Positions 43,863 through 52,555 of a DNA stretch of 64,000 nt are shown here, piece after piece. The position numbers and the translations under genes are program-made. Each line of letters starts with the position of its first letter. The stretch's first letter is position 1. Source of the stretch: Sulfidibacter corallicola (lineage in GTDB: Bacteria; Acidobacteriota; Holophagae; Acanthopleuribacterales; Acanthopleuribacteraceae); assembly GCF_017498545.1 (NCBI RefSeq), contig NZ_CP071793.1, forward strand, positions 4,551,001 to 4,615,000. The letters are read 5' to 3'. A model generated the notes under the pieces. It had not been told where the DNA came from. It made no database searches and worked only from the letters and a program-made list of their open reading frames with translations.

Positions 43863-45764
43863 TCAATCCGAAACGGGCGTGGCGACGACCCACTCGGTGG
43901 ACTCGAGCCATAGAAGCAGTTCCCCGGACGGGACCGGGTGATTGACGTGCGAACCCTGAATGGCGTCACATCCGAATTCCTTGAGCATGTTGTAGGATTC
44001 GGAAGTGCTGACCCCTTCGGCCATGACCTTCAGGCCGAGATTGTGACCCAGGTCGATCATCGACCGCACGATGGCGATGTCGTTGAGATTGTTGCCCATT
44101 TCCTCGACAAACGATTGGTCGATCTTGATTTGGCGGACGGGCATGGTCTTCAGGTAGGCCAGCGAAGAGTAACCCGTACCGAAATTGTCGATGGAGATCG
44201 TGATCCCCATCTGGGAAATGGTCGACAGCATCTGAATCGCCTGAGCGGGATCCTCCATCACGCCGCGCTCGGAAACCTCGAACCCGAGCCGGTTGGGCGG
44301 CATGTTGTACTCTTCCAAAACATCGCGAACCTTGGAAGGAAGCTGCGGGTCCAACACGTCCTGGGCGGTCAGGTTGATGGACACCGCCAGATCGATGCCC
44401 TGATCCCGCCAGACGCGCCACATACGCGGCGCCTCCTTGAGAACCCAGGAGGTGAGATGGCGAATGATACCGCAGCGCTCGGCCAGAGGAATGAACTCGT
44501 TGGGCGGGATGAACCCGTGCGTCGGATGGGGCCATCGCGTCAGGGCTTCGACGCCCTCGACACAGCCGTCGCGCAGGTTGACCTTGGGTTGGAAATAAAG
44601 CATCAGCTCGTCGGAACTGATCGCCCGGCGCAGCTCGCTCAACAGCAACAGGCGCTGGGGCGTGTAGAGGTTCATGTTCTCGCGGTAGAACTTGAATCCC
44701 TGCTCGGTGCGCTTGGCACTCATCAGCGTCATGTCGGCGTGCCGCATGAGCATGTCCATGTTGCAGCCGTGATCGGGGTAGACGACGATGCCGATGCTGG
44801 GATGGATCTCGATGTTCAGGTCGCCCAGATCGAAATGCGGTTCGAAGACCTTTTGAAGGTGATTGGCGATTTTCGAGGTTTGGGTGAGCGAGGTGATTTT
44901 GGGAAGCAGCACGGCAAATTCGTCGCCGCCCTGACGGAACACTCGCCCGATATCGCCGAAGGTGGTCTGCAGGCGGGCGGCGACCTTGGCGATCAGCTTG
45001 TCGCCGTTTTGGTAGCCCAGGGTATCGTTCACTTCCTTGAACCGATCCAGATCCACGAAGAACAGCGCGAACCGGGTGTTGTCGCGCCGCGCGCTCTCGA
45101 TGGCCTTGGCCAACTCGATCTGAAGCTGGTTGCGGTTGGCGAGGCCCGTCAACTCGTCGTGATTGATCATGTGGTTCAGGCGCTTTTCGGATTCGCGCCG
45201 CTGATCGATCTCGGTCTTGAGGCGCTTGACGTGCTGGCGCGCCTCCTCGTGCAGGGTCCACTTGCGGGTCAACGACAGCGCCATTTGCTTGACCACGATG
45301 CTGTCGAACGGCTTGTTGAGGAACAACAGCCGATCGGTGGTCCCCAGTTTCTCGAGGATCTCCTCGAACGAGTAATCGGAATAGGCGGTACAGATGACCA
45401 CCTCGACATTGGGGTGCTTGGCCCAAATGCGGTAGATCGTATCGATGCCGTCGATGCCGGGCGGCATGCGAACATCCATGAAAATCAGCGCGTAGGCGCG
45501 GCCCTGACGATTGGCCTCCTCCACCATCTTGATGGCGTCTTCACCCTGGTAGGCCGAATCGATTTCGTACTCCACGTCGTAGATGCCGGGGTTGCTGGGC
45601 TCGTCGGTATCGCTCTCGCCTTCCTCGGCAAAGAGCTGCTGCTCGATGGCATCCAAATGCGAACGCTTTGATCTCTTCTTGGATGCACCCAAGATTTTCC
45701 GGAAATCTTTGTGGATATCCGCGTTGTCGTCGACAATGAGGATGCGGCGATTAACCCAGCCCAT
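43863..45764 (-). CDS. Response regulator with GGDEF and EAL domains
   Basis: Cyclic-di-GMP turnover protein of 633 residues from the ATG at 45764 (a longer frame reaches 45827). The receiver domain (about 5-170) begins 'RILIVDDNADIHKDF', has the phospho-Asp in 'IFMDVRMPP', and carries an acidic insertion. The GGDEF domain has the intact active site 'RQGGDEFAVLLP'. The EAL domain has 'EGVEALTRWPHP', 'INLTAQD', 'KIDQSFVEE', 'VMAEGVST' and 'AIQGSHVNHP'. The usual DDFGTGYSS reads DNFGTGYSS, so one of the two metal-binding aspartates is Asn, which may weaken phosphodiesterase activity. No adjacent histidine kinase. Confidence 0.93.
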   Translation of the reverse strand: MGWVNRRILIVDDNADIHKDFRKILGASKKRSKRSHLDAIEQQLFAEEGESDTDEPSNPGIYDVEYEIDSAYQGEDAIKMVEEANRQGRAYALIFMDVRMPPGIDGIDTIYRIWAKHPNVEVVICTAYSDYSFEEILEKLGTTDRLLFLNKPFDSIVVKQMALSLTRKWTLHEEARQHVKRLKTEIDQRRESEKRLNHMINHDELTGLANRNQLQIELAKAIESARRDNTRFALFFVDLDRFKEVNDTLGYQNGDKLIAKVAARLQTTFGDIGRVFRQGGDEFAVLLPKITSLTQTSKIANHLQKVFEPHFDLGDLNIEIHPSIGIVVYPDHGCNMDMLMRHADMTLMSAKRTEQGFKFYRENMNLYTPQRLLLLSELRRAISSDELMLYFQPKVNLRDGCVEGVEALTRWPHPTHGFIPPNEFIPLAERCGIIRHLTSWVLKEAPRMWRVWRDQGIDLAVSINLTAQDVLDPQLPSKVRDVLEEYNMPPNRLGFEVSERGVMEDPAQAIQMLSTISQMGITISIDNFGTGYSSLAYLKTMPVRQIKIDQSFVEEMGNNLNDIAIVRSMIDLGHNLGLKVMAEGVSTSESYNMLKEFGCDAIQGSHVNHPVPSGELLLWLESTEWVVATPVSD

Positions 45765-46792
45765 TCCCAAAACACCTTGGACCAAGTTTGAAGAGGCAAT
45801 CAATCCCCTGTGCCAATGCCTGAACAACCATCATCATCGGGTACATCCGTAGTTGGAGTCACGAGGAATTGAACCTGTCATAGGAGCGTCTACGGCATCA
45901 TACCAGTCCGCTGGAATTTTTATCAACCCCTGAATCTACCCGAGATAGCCCGAACCAAGCGCGGGTCGCACGGTTTTCCCTCTGCCGACGGGAGCCAAGA
46001 ATAACCGTCTCACCTGCTTAGCCTAGATTCCCCACATCGTCGGCGACAGCTCGAGCCATGGCCGCAACGGCTCGGTTTTCTTGGACGAAACCGTAACGAG
46101 ACGCGACCCGGATGACACACGCCGGGGATGTGACCGGGATCGCCAACGGAAGCGAGGGGCCCGAGAAACGTAAGGTCCCAAGCAAAAGACCCTCGCCTCA
46201 CACAGATCCACCTTTCTTAACGAAGGTCCCCGCGCATCTTTCCAAAAACCGACACTTTCGAAACCCAACCACAAAATTCGCCACCTACCGATGAGGGCCC
46301 GCCTTCTCCTCCGTCAAAAGACACCGGACATCCATACCATCCGCCACGAGAACACGTATCGATGACATACTCCTTTTTTCATTTTATTCTGACCCCTTTT
46401 TCGGTGTTTTTCCGCCTTACCAGCCGGCACTCAGCTCCCTCTCCCATAGACAGCTCACTCCCTCGAGCCCAGCGACCCGTCCCGCAACGCGCCCAACGAT
46501 ACCGACGCCTCACCCGTCCCCATCTGTTTTTCACGTGACCCCCATCCAACCTCGTTTTTTTTTAAAGTCAAAACATTTGGTCATAGCGAGCGCCCGCGCT
46601 TCATTTTTACTGCGCTTCCAGGTAAAATGAACGGCACCTCTCTATTGGCCCCGAACGCTTCGCCGAACTTTCACGGCACGTCCCTGACTCGCCGGCATTT
46701 CACTCGCCAATCCTCCGTCATTTCGGTGATGGCTTTTTATTTCCAGTGCCAGCCCGAATGTCATCTTCACCAAACGGAGTCATCTACCCATC
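45765..46792. other. Intergenic region, 1.0 kb, no gene supported
   Basis: Divergent region between the GGDEF-EAL gene and the large Ser/Thr kinase gene. It contains a tRNA T-arm-like sequence on the minus strand (about 45861-45880) without a foldable tRNA, a pyrimidine-rich part (46280-46560) and a T-run followed by AAAG near 46555. Several short open frames lack ribosome binding sites. No copies of the palindromic repeat are seen. Confidence 0.5.
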
Positions 46793-49525
46793 ATGACCTC
46801 TGAACGTCGCTTCTCCAGATATCTCATTAAAGGTGTGCTCGGTGAAGGTGCCATGGGAAGCGTCTATCGCGGGTTCGATCCTCGTTTGGAACGGACGGTG
46901 GCGATCAAGACCATGAAGGCGGTACACGCGCGCGACGGCGAAAAACACAACGACTTCAAAGAGCGGTTCTTTCAGGAATCGAAGGTCTATGCGCGCCTGA
47001 GCCACCCCAATATCGTGTCGGTCTTCGACGTGGGTATCGAGGGCGAGGAACCCTTCCTGGTCATGGAGTTCATCAAGGGTCAACCTCTGGACGAGTGGGT
47101 TCGCAAACACTTGGGCGACCTTTCGAAATTGTTGGTCAAGATGTGTCACCAGATCGCGGATGGTTTGGATTACGCCCATGAAGAAGGCATCATCCACCGC
47201 GACATCAAACCCGGCAACATCCTCATTACGGAGAAGCGACGCGCCAAAATCGTGGATTTCGGCCTGGCCAAGCTGCAGGATTCGAAACTCACCCAGACCG
47301 GGCTGTTCCTGGGCACCCCCAGTTATTCGAGCCCGGAACAGATCATCAGCGGACGCATCGATCACCGCTCCGACATCTACTCCTTCGGCACGGTGATGTA
47401 CGAATTGATCACGGGTAAGCTACCCTTCGATGCCGACAGCCTGCACGCCATCCTGTATCAAATCGCCAACGAGCCGCCCAAGCTCGATTTCGCGCTTTAC
47501 GGCGACGTACTGGATGTGGAGGCCCTGAAAGAGGTGTTTTCCAAGGTCTTCCACAAGGATCGCGAACAGCGGTACCAGAACGCGGGCGATTTCGCCGAAG
47601 ACCTGGGCGACGTCATCACGCCCATCAAAAAAATCAACATGCTGGAATTGCTGGGCAAACCCAAGGCCAAGAAGGGCAAGAAGGCCAAGGGCAAAAAAGC
47701 CGCAGGATCGCCGGCCACCGCCGACAAGCCGGCATCCGGCAAATCGGACCCCGGCAAGTCGGACTCCGACGCCGCCAAACGGGATTCGGGATCGGACAGC
47801 GGTTCCGGTGGCGCCGCCACACCGCGCCGTCGCCTGCTTTCCGACAGCCATCCGTCACCGGTGCAGCTCAACGAAACGCCGCAACAACGCCAAATCCGCC
47901 AGGCCCGCGATCAGTTCCTTCAGGCCTACAAGGCCCGCAACCTCTCCTCGGTGCGCTACTGCCTCAAGGAACTGGCCAATCTCGGGGTGGACATCACCCG
48001 CGAGAGCCAGAGCTTTCACGAGTTGCGCCAGCAGATCGAGCTGCAACAGCACGCTGCGCGGGCCGCGAACCGAGAGCGCCACATCGCCAAGATCCGCGAA
48101 GAATTCAACATCGCCTACAAGGCGCAAAACGTGGCCAGCTCGCGATTCTGCCTGGAACAGCTCCACAAGTTGGAAGCGAACATCGACAAAGAGCAGCTCA
48201 TGCTGCAATCGCTGGAAGCGCGCCTCAAGGAAATCGAGGTTCAGCGCAACCAGCGCCGCCAGCAGATCGAAGATCACAAGAAATCGTTCAAGATCGCCCA
48301 CAAGAAAAGCGACGTCGAAGCCTGTCGCCTCCACCTGGAAGAACTGAAGAAGCTACAGGCCGACGTGGCAGGTGAAACCACCGACTTCACCGAGTTGGAG
48401 ACCAAGATTCGCAAGGAAGAGGAACAGCGACGCGCCTGGATCCTGAAAACGCGGCTCCAATTCGTGGAATCGCTCAAGGAACGCAAGGTCGATCGTTGCC
48501 GTCAGTTGATCTTCGAACTCGACAACCTCCTCAAGGTGGATATCACCAAGGAAGTTCGCGATCTGGAAGGCCTTGAGGAGCAGCTCCGCCAGGAAAAGGC
48601 CCGAAACCTCAAGGGCGACCGCATCCAGGCGGTCCGCGATTCGTTCAACCAGGCTTTGAACGAGCGCAATACCAAGCGCTGCAAGCAGGCCATTCAGGAA
48701 CTCCGCAAACTGGATGTGGATCACACCAAGGAGACCAGTTCGCTAGCGTTGCTGCAACAGCAGATCCGTACCCAGGAAGAAGCTCAGATCCGCCAGTCGA
48801 TGACCCACCACGTGCGCGAAAAGCTGGCCGCGGCACTGGGCGAGCAAGACTTGAAGTTGGCGCGCCAACATTTGAAAGAGCTGAAGAAGCTCTGCAAGGA
48901 CACCTTCTCCGAGGAGCAGGCCGTCAACCTGCTTCGCCAACGGTTCGAGGAGGCCGAAGCCATCAAGCTACGCCGCAACATGGCGGCCCACCTTCGGGAA
49001 GACTTCCAGAAAGCGCTGGGCGCATCCAACGTGGAGAACGCCCGCTACTATTTGAAGGAGTTGATGTCCCTCAACGTCAACGCCAAGTCGGAGAAGGAAG
49101 CGCTGCAGGGCCTGGAAAAGCGCTTGAAGGCCGAGGCGGAACTCCAGGAGCGCATGATCCAGCAGTCGCGCGATGAGTTCCAGAAAGGCATCGCCAAGCG
49201 CGACCTGAACCATTGCGAGCACTATTTCCGCGTGCTCAAGGAGCTGGGCGCCGAGGTCCGCGACGAGGCCAAGGCACTCGGGCGCCTGCGCACCGAGGTG
49301 CGCCGCAAGGCCGGTCCCAACATGAGCCGCGAAGAACAGGAAAAGCTGAAGCAGAAGATGATCGAGCAGTTCCGCTTCGAATTCATCCGCGCCTTTCAGG
49401 ACGAGAAACTGGAAGGCTGCCGCTACTACCTGGGCGAATTGCAGCAGCTCAAGGTGGACACCACCTCGGAAGAAGAGGCGCTGACCCTGCTGGAATCGAA
49501 GCTGTCCACCCGCAAGGTGGGGTGA
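46793..49525 (+). CDS. Ser/Thr protein kinase with nine C-terminal ~60-aa helical repeats
   Basis: A 910-residue cytoplasmic protein with no membrane helix. The Hanks kinase domain (about 8-275) is complete: 'GVLGEGAMGSVYRG', 'VAIKTMK', 'IHRDIKPGNIL', 'KIVDFGLAK', 'GTPSYSSPEQ', 'DIYSFGTVMYELITG'. A Lys/Gly/Ala/Ser-rich linker (about 288-350) follows. From about 362 to the end there are nine repeats of roughly 60 residues with the pattern R-x2-F-x2-A, a short turn, C/A-R-x2-L-x-E-L-x2-L-x-V-D, then a charged coiled-coil helix. I do not recognise this repeat. It may be a scaffold or mechanical spacer presenting substrates to the kinase. It converges on mutS2. Confidence 0.92.
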   Translation: MTSERRFSRYLIKGVLGEGAMGSVYRGFDPRLERTVAIKTMKAVHARDGEKHNDFKERFFQESKVYARLSHPNIVSVFDVGIEGEEPFLVMEFIKGQPLDEWVRKHLGDLSKLLVKMCHQIADGLDYAHEEGIIHRDIKPGNILITEKRRAKIVDFGLAKLQDSKLTQTGLFLGTPSYSSPEQIISGRIDHRSDIYSFGTVMYELITGKLPFDADSLHAILYQIANEPPKLDFALYGDVLDVEALKEVFSKVFHKDREQRYQNAGDFAEDLGDVITPIKKINMLELLGKPKAKKGKKAKGKKAAGSPATADKPASGKSDPGKSDSDAAKRDSGSDSGSGGAATPRRRLLSDSHPSPVQLNETPQQRQIRQARDQFLQAYKARNLSSVRYCLKELANLGVDITRESQSFHELRQQIELQQHAARAANRERHIAKIREEFNIAYKAQNVASSRFCLEQLHKLEANIDKEQLMLQSLEARLKEIEVQRNQRRQQIEDHKKSFKIAHKKSDVEACRLHLEELKKLQADVAGETTDFTELETKIRKEEEQRRAWILKTRLQFVESLKERKVDRCRQLIFELDNLLKVDITKEVRDLEGLEEQLRQEKARNLKGDRIQAVRDSFNQALNERNTKRCKQAIQELRKLDVDHTKETSSLALLQQQIRTQEEAQIRQSMTHHVREKLAAALGEQDLKLARQHLKELKKLCKDTFSEEQAVNLLRQRFEEAEAIKLRRNMAAHLREDFQKALGASNVENARYYLKELMSLNVNAKSEKEALQGLEKRLKAEAELQERMIQQSRDEFQKGIAKRDLNHCEHYFRVLKELGAEVRDEAKALGRLRTEVRRKAGPNMSREEQEKLKQKMIEQFRFEFIRAFQDEKLEGCRYYLGELQQLKVDTTSEEEALTLLESKLSTRKVG

Positions 49526-49588
49526 CCCAGCCTGCCGAACCTACAGGGCCGAGGCCCTACGCGGCATGTGGGAAGGCCGCATCGATCG
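49526..49588 (-). repeat. Short diverged repeat copy / bidirectional hairpin
   Basis: Between two convergent genes, GCCGAACCTACAGGGC is followed by CGAGGCCCTACGCGGCATGTGGGAA. AGGGCC-GA-GGCCCT forms a tight hairpin, and the order of pieces matches the reverse dispersed repeat. It may serve as a shared 3' end structure. Confidence 0.5.
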
Positions 49589-52063
49589 CTAGAAACCGAA
49601 ACGCAGCTCCGTGACGCCGTCGTTTTCCCGCTCGATCACCACCTCGAACTGGGACGCGGCCGGGTGGATCTTCAAATGTTCGCGAATCGCCGTCTTCAGT
49701 GCGCCCGTTCCGTGACCGTGAATCAGCCGAATCAACGGCATCTGGCGGCGCAAGGCCTGATCGATGGTCTGGTCCACTTCCATCAGGGCTTCTTCCACCC
49801 TGAATCCGAGTAGTCGCACTTCCATCGAGAGGTTCGCATCCGACTCGCTTTCGAGATGCTCCATGATCTTGGGCCGTTCCGCTCGCTCCGGCTGCTTCAT
49901 GTGCAGTAGGTCCTCCGGCCCGAGGTGAAAGAACTTGCCCTTGCAATCGACCCGGAATTTCTTGCGGTCGACGGCCGTGATGACGCCTTCCATGCGCCAG
50001 GTCTTCAACCACACGCGGTCGCCCACCTTCCAGTGCTCGCGGGACAATCCCGAGCCGGTCACCTCGACCTGCGGCAGCTTTTCGGTTTGCAGCGGCTCCA
50101 TCAGCTCTTTCTTCACCGCGGCGAACTTGGTGAACCCGCGCCGCGCCTGCTTCTGGCTGCTCACTTCGGTCAGCATCTGGCGCAGCTCGCGCTCGGCCTT
50201 GTCGACCGCCTTGGCGATGCGCACCCGTTCCTTCTCGCGGAACTCCTCCTGGACCTGCTTGAGCCGGTCGGTCTCCTTGCGGGTATCCTGAATGCGGCGG
50301 TGAAGGCGCAATTCGTCCTTGCGCAGCTTGTTCTTTTGGCGATTGAGATCGCGATGTTGCTCCTGAAGCTTGCGAATGGCGGCCTGAACGTCGACCTGAT
50401 TGTCGTCGATCAGCTCCTTGGCGCGCGCCAGCACCGTCGCGGGCATGCCGCTGTTGCCCGCGATCTCCAAGGCGTGCGATCGGCCCGGTACACCCTGGTT
50501 GAAAATGTAGGTCGGCTTCAAGGCTCTGCTGTCGAAGGACATGGAACCGTTTTCCATCGCCGGATGGGTCAGCGCCAGGGTGCAAAGGATCTGTTGGTGG
50601 GTCGTCACCATCAGGTGATCGCCGGTTTCCAGAATCGCTTCCATCATGGCTTGGGCCAGGGCGTTGCCTTCGTTGGGATCGGTGCCGCTGCCCAACTCGT
50701 CCAACAGGATCAGACCGGTACCGGTCGTTCTCGCCAGGACCTCGCGCATGCTGACCAGGTGAGAGGCGTAAGTGGAGAGATTGTGGCTGAGCGACTGGTG
50801 ATCGCCGATATCGCCGAAGATGGTGTCGTAAAAGGGGATACGACTTCCTTCGTCGAGCGGGACCGGCAAACCGCTGTTGGCCATCCAGGCCAGCAGTCCG
50901 GTGGTCTTCAGGGTCACCGTCTTGCCGCCGGTGTTGGCTCCGGAAACGACCAGGCCGCGCAACTCTTCATCCAGATGCAGCGAGAAGGGCACCATGTGAT
51001 TGCTGTCGGGTTCCTCCAGGCCGTAGTGCGCCATGCGCATGGCGGCAAAGGATTCGTCCAACAACGGGTGTCGGGCGCGAAGCAGGGAGAGATCGCGTTC
51101 GTGATTGGGCGCAATCGGGGTGGATTCCGTCGCTCGCGCACACAAGGCCAGGGTCTGCATCATGTCCATGCGCGCCAAACGCGGGCAAATATCGCGACCG
51201 ATGACCGGGATCGCCAGAATCTGGGAACTGATCTCCACCCGAATGCGCCACAGCTCCTCCTCGATTTCGGACACGATCTCGGTGAGGCGGTTCTGGAGCG
51301 CCACGGTGGATTCCGGCTCCATGAAGACGGTGCGACCCGAGGCACTGTAATCCTGCAGAATGCCCCTGACCTTGCCTTTGAAGTCCAACTTGACGGCCAG
51401 GACCTTGCGGTGATTGCGTTCGAACACGATGGCTTCGCTCAGAAATTCGTTGTACCGCGAGAGACAGTTCTTCAGCACCGCATCCAATTGCTCGTCGGTT
51501 TGAACGAACTGTTTGATCAGGCTGCCATACAGGGGCGAAATGTCCTCGCGCCAGTCGCCATCGGGCTTGAACAGGCCGCCCAGCAGGCGGGTCAACCGTT
51601 TGAGCTCGCCTGCGGTTTCATCGGGATCACCCGAATCATCGGGAATCTCCGAGGCGATCGCGGTACCGGGCTCCAGGCACCGCGTGAAGGAAAGCGATTC
51701 GTCCTTTTCCAGCACCGCAAAAAAGTTGAGCACATCGCGAACACGGCGCAGCTCCTCGGCGTCGAACGGGTTGGTATGCGGCTCCCGATCAAAAAAGTCG
51801 GGGCCCGGGATCGTGGGGAACCGCAGCGGGTCACGCTCCTCGAGGAGCTGGCACCACCGGTCCAGTTGGCCGAAATGGAACGATTGTCGCGCGGGCGGCA
51901 TCAGGTCGAGTTCGAGCAGGAGTGCCCGTCCCTGGCGCGTCTGGGTGCGCGATGCGAAGAACTGCAGAATCGTGGGGAATTCGAGGCTCTCGCGCGTTTG
52001 GTCGCGCAATCTGGGGGCTTTACGGGGTCGCGGGGCTTGCTGATTCAAGGTGTCCTCACCCAT
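49589..52063 (-). CDS. mutS2: Endonuclease MutS2 (MutS-like ATPase with Smr domain)
   Basis: An 824-residue member of the MutS2 family. In some bacteria it suppresses homologous recombination; in others it rescues collided ribosomes. The core and lever region begins 'FPTILQFFASRTQTRQGRAL'. The ATPase has Walker A 'SGANTGGKTVTLK' (around residue 375), Walker B 'GLILLDELGSGTDPNEG' and 'VTTHQQ'. A long coiled coil (about 520-640) precedes a KOW-like beta domain ('VGDRVWLKTWRMEGVITAVD'). The C-terminal Smr nuclease domain has 'LIRLIHGHGTGALKTAIRE'. Length and order are normal. No ribosome binding site is obvious at the start. Confidence 0.95.
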   Translation of the reverse strand: MGEDTLNQQAPRPRKAPRLRDQTRESLEFPTILQFFASRTQTRQGRALLLELDLMPPARQSFHFGQLDRWCQLLEERDPLRFPTIPGPDFFDREPHTNPFDAEELRRVRDVLNFFAVLEKDESLSFTRCLEPGTAIASEIPDDSGDPDETAGELKRLTRLLGGLFKPDGDWREDISPLYGSLIKQFVQTDEQLDAVLKNCLSRYNEFLSEAIVFERNHRKVLAVKLDFKGKVRGILQDYSASGRTVFMEPESTVALQNRLTEIVSEIEEELWRIRVEISSQILAIPVIGRDICPRLARMDMMQTLALCARATESTPIAPNHERDLSLLRARHPLLDESFAAMRMAHYGLEEPDSNHMVPFSLHLDEELRGLVVSGANTGGKTVTLKTTGLLAWMANSGLPVPLDEGSRIPFYDTIFGDIGDHQSLSHNLSTYASHLVSMREVLARTTGTGLILLDELGSGTDPNEGNALAQAMMEAILETGDHLMVTTHQQILCTLALTHPAMENGSMSFDSRALKPTYIFNQGVPGRSHALEIAGNSGMPATVLARAKELIDDNQVDVQAAIRKLQEQHRDLNRQKNKLRKDELRLHRRIQDTRKETDRLKQVQEEFREKERVRIAKAVDKAERELRQMLTEVSSQKQARRGFTKFAAVKKELMEPLQTEKLPQVEVTGSGLSREHWKVGDRVWLKTWRMEGVITAVDRKKFRVDCKGKFFHLGPEDLLHMKQPERAERPKIMEHLESESDANLSMEVRLLGFRVEEALMEVDQTIDQALRRQMPLIRLIHGHGTGALKTAIREHLKIHPAASQFEVVIERENDGVTELRFGF

Positions 52064-52555
52064 TCAAGAAAAATCATAAAATCGTCATTTGCTCTCATTT
52101 ATCACTACTTTTTTCCAACCAAGAGACAACATGACGTTCCGTGCTCGTTTGGCAAAGTGCGGGCCAACTTGGATTTCGAAAAGATCTTACCCGGAACCAC
52201 CGGGGTCGTGCTAACCTGATTCCCGCCAACTTCATGGTTCCATACGATTCGGGTGTCGCAAACGCCGGCGCGTTTTCCCCTGCAGGCGGGTTTTAGACAT
52301 CATCCCCCAGGTTTGCGCATTCCGTCTTGGACCCGAAGGAGCCGGATTCGCCAGGCAGGCGCCTTATTCTTCCATGTTTTGCCCCGATCGCGCAAAAAGG
52401 CGCCGAGGCGGCAGGGGTCGCGCCGCGGGCCGTTCGATTCTTCGTTTCATCCCAACAATTGGTTATTCGATTTTCTAGTATCGCGATCGCCGAGCGGTTG
52501 GCCGGGTGCCATTCACGCGGACGGTGAGACAGCGCGATGAGGAGGCATTCTGCCC
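52064..52555. other. Divergent intergenic region, 492 bp, no gene seen
   Basis: Separates mutS2 from the OPT transporter and should hold both promoters. The start next to mutS2 (52070-52140) is AT-rich. No repeat copy or open frame with a ribosome binding site is visible. Confidence 0.45.

Noticed and set aside
45851..45930. tRNA-like sequence on the minus strand (GGTTCAATTCCTCG T-loop, AGCGGACTGGTA D-loop-like piece)
   Set aside because: The T-stem has two mismatches, no matching 5' acceptor strand (GGAGTCA) lies at the right distance, and no anticodon arm folds properly. At most it is a decayed tRNA or tmRNA remnant.
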